From positions 1-22,273 of IMG/VR virus record IMGVR_UViG_3300030329_000974: a stretch of 22,273 bases of DNA. The stretch is one strand, 5' to 3'. A program made the translations under genes and the position numbers. Under the pieces are notes generated by a model. That model did not search any database. It worked only from the letters and a program-made list of their open reading frames with translations, and had not been told where the DNA came from. This stretch comes from a virus. Shown piece by piece: positions 21,446-22,273 of this stretch (position 1 is its first letter; each line of letters starts with the position of its first letter).

Positions 21446-21824
21446 AATGCAGCGTAGCAAAGGCTCTGCCTTTGAAAGATGGTGCTGTAATGAGATTATG
21501 CAGCACCTAGGTTACGAGAACGTGCGCAGGAACCTCTCACAATATCAAGAGAAGGGCGGTGCCGATATCATCATTCCGTATTGGGCCATTGAGTGTAAGC
21601 GGTACGCCAAGGGGCCAGTGGGCGGGGCTGACGCATGGTGGCATCAGGCTGTTAACTCTGCTGGCGACCTTTCTCCGCTACTAATCTATAAATATGACCG
21701 GCACGAGCCTGTGTGTAAGCTGTTTCTCTGCGACGTGAACAAAGAGTTTACCGGCAGTGATGCAACGGTGCTGGTTTCTCTGCCTACTTGGTTCTACATT
21801 GTGCGCGAGGCTATTCCTTTCTGA
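21438..21824 (+). CDS. PD-(D/E)XK endonuclease, Holliday-junction resolvase-like
   Basis: A 128-residue protein with a clear nuclease core: SKGSAFERW gives Glu13, KGGADIIIPYWAIECKRYA gives Asp43, Glu52 and Lys54 (D...E-x-K), and WWHQAV supplies the following helix with Gln. Size and motif order are those of small phage and archaeal-type resolvases, which cut branched DNA before packaging or after recombination. Substrate is inferred. ATG 21438 overlaps the acetyltransferase stop; an ATG at 21447 is an alternative. It is the last gene of this rightward group; no hairpin follows at once. Confidence 0.8.
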   Translation: MTKMQRSKGSAFERWCCNEIMQHLGYENVRRNLSQYQEKGGADIIIPYWAIECKRYAKGPVGGADAWWHQAVNSAGDLSPLLIYKYDRHEPVCKLFLCDVNKEFTGSDATVLVSLPTWFYIVREAIPF

Positions 21825-22032
21825 TGGGGTTGCCAGTCAATGCGATTCATGATATTAAGAATTTCTTAGCATAGCCGCGCAGCATACGGCGCATTGCCGA
21901 GAAAGCAGCGCACTGCCTACATGCTTTCCTTTTATTTATATAAAAAAAGGCATGGCTGAGTGCATCGCATAGCAGGCATTGCTTAGTATCATTGCCGCGC
22001 AGCATTGCTAGGAATTTCCTCCAAGTCAAACT
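21825..22032. other. Repeat-rich stretch after the resolvase-like gene
   Basis: GCCGCGCAGCAT occurs as a direct repeat at 21874-21885 and 21994-22005, 120 bases apart. An imperfect hairpin (CATGCTTT... against ...AAGGCATG, 21920-21954) encloses AT-rich sequence. GCATTGC words recur at 21891, 21976 and 22003. Apart from the doubtful - strand ORF I see no gene, tRNA or clear promoter. Confidence 0.5.
21847..22005 (-). CDS. Doubtful small zinc-finger-like ORF (52 aa)
   Basis: From ATG 22005 the frame gives MLRGNDTKQCLLCDALSHAF then FYINKRKACRQCAAF. The C-x2-C ... F-Y-x-N-K-R-K ... C-R-x-C pattern resembles small phage zinc-finger proteins. GGAGG lies 12 bases upstream, which is long. No convincing promoter is visible on that side and repeats fill the region, so it may be chance. 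A longer frame to 22092 is less likely. Confidence 0.3.
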   Translation of the reverse strand: MLRGNDTKQCLLCDALSHAFFYINKRKACRQCAAFSAMRRMLRGYAKKFLIS

Positions 22033-22064
22033 AAAAGAGGGGCTTACGCCCCTCTCTCTTTGTC
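22033..22064 (+). terminator. Hairpin terminator of the rightward HTH-to-nuclease operon
   Basis: AGAGGGGC (22036-22043) pairs perfectly with GCCCCTCT (22048-22055) around loop TTAC, followed by CTCTTTGTCTT. A short A-run precedes the stem, so it may also work on the - strand. It is the first strong hairpin after the resolvase-like gene, about 210 bases downstream. Confidence 0.75.
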
Positions 22065-22192
22065 TTGATTGAGGAAAGTAATTAAGTTCCAATTCTCATT
22101 AATTTGAAAAACTCAAATTCTCAATTGGTGTCAGTCAGCACAGTTACCTTAGTTGATAATAAAGTTGCTCTTATAACTTTACTTATAGGCAT
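22065..22192. other. AT-rich non-coding stretch with imperfect dyad
   Basis: CCAATT...TTAATTTG (22089-22106) and CAAATTCTCAATTGG (22114-22128) form an imperfect inverted repeat across AAAAACT. AATTCTCA occurs as a direct repeat at 22091 and 22116. A second short dyad AAAGTT...AACTTT lies near 22161-22180. No ORF is supported. It could hold operators, a promoter or an origin, but no clean -35/-10 pair is visible. Confidence 0.45.
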
Positions 22193-22225
22193 AAAAAAAG
22201 AGCGAGAGTTTCCTCTCGCCCTTTT
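22193..22225 (-). terminator. Hairpin terminator, stronger on the - strand
   Basis: GCGAGAG (22202-22208) pairs with CTCTCGC (22213-22219) around TTTC. On the - strand the stem is followed by TCTTTTTTTA, a strong U-tract; on the + strand the tail is CCTTTTG. It would end a leftward transcript entering from beyond the right edge. Confidence 0.75.
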
Positions 22226-22273
22226 GAAAAACTACTAGGTAGTCCTCCTTGGTGATCTATATATGGGATAACT

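Overview
This window is part of a tailed double-stranded DNA phage with a short-tail (podovirus, T7-like) virion plan. The evidence is the order tail nozzle protein, acetyltransferase-like virion protein, three internal virion proteins of rising size, then fibres carrying a T7 gp17-type N-terminal adaptor domain. Several small proteins resemble families I know from marine phages: a 48-residue Lys/Arg-rich protein, a DUF6321-like basic protein and a small lysis-region set. A marine proteobacterial host, perhaps an alphaproteobacterium, is therefore a reasonable but unproven guess. No terminase, portal, capsid, DNA polymerase, integrase, tRNA or CRISPR array is visible, so this is an incomplete genome or one segment of it.

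Layout. (1) 1-8509, + strand: virion tail and core genes, most joined by stop/start overlaps. (2) 8565-14104, + strand: two tandem tail fibres (422 and 1227 aa) separated by a 92-aa unknown, then a tail-assembly-chaperone-like gene. (3) 14101-16542, + strand: a compact lysis region of nine short genes, nearly all overlapping by 1-8 bases. It holds several small membrane proteins, a holin-like protein, a GH24 lysozyme with an intact Glu-Asp-Thr triad and two very basic small proteins. It ends in a bidirectional hairpin at the strand switch near 16550. (4) 20024 down to 16558, - strand: a ten-gene recombination/replication operon. In transcription order it encodes a RecB-like nuclease, an unknown, a winged-helix protein, a coiled-coil protein, an ERF/Rad52-like annealing protein, a protein with an SSB-like acidic tip, an excisionase-like HTH, an unknown, a DnaA domain IV-like protein and a Cys4 zinc-finger protein. 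(5) 20113-21824, + strand: a Cro/CI-like HTH regulator, two zinc-ribbon proteins, an AT-hook-like peptide, a GNAT acetyltransferase and a PD-(D/E)XK resolvase-like nuclease. (6) 21825-22273: a mostly non-coding, repeat-rich stretch with two strong hairpin terminators and one doubtful small - strand gene.

The most unusual signals are these. First, a perfect 15-bp palindrome between the divergent operons (TTGACAGACTGTCAA) supplies a consensus -35 box on both strands beside the HTH gene. Second, the long fibre has repeats almost identical as protein but heavily different in synonymous codons. Third, the - strand recombination module pairs an annealing protein with an SSB-tip protein and a DnaA-DNA-binding-domain-only protein. 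Family assignments come from reading motifs by eye; no database search was possible.
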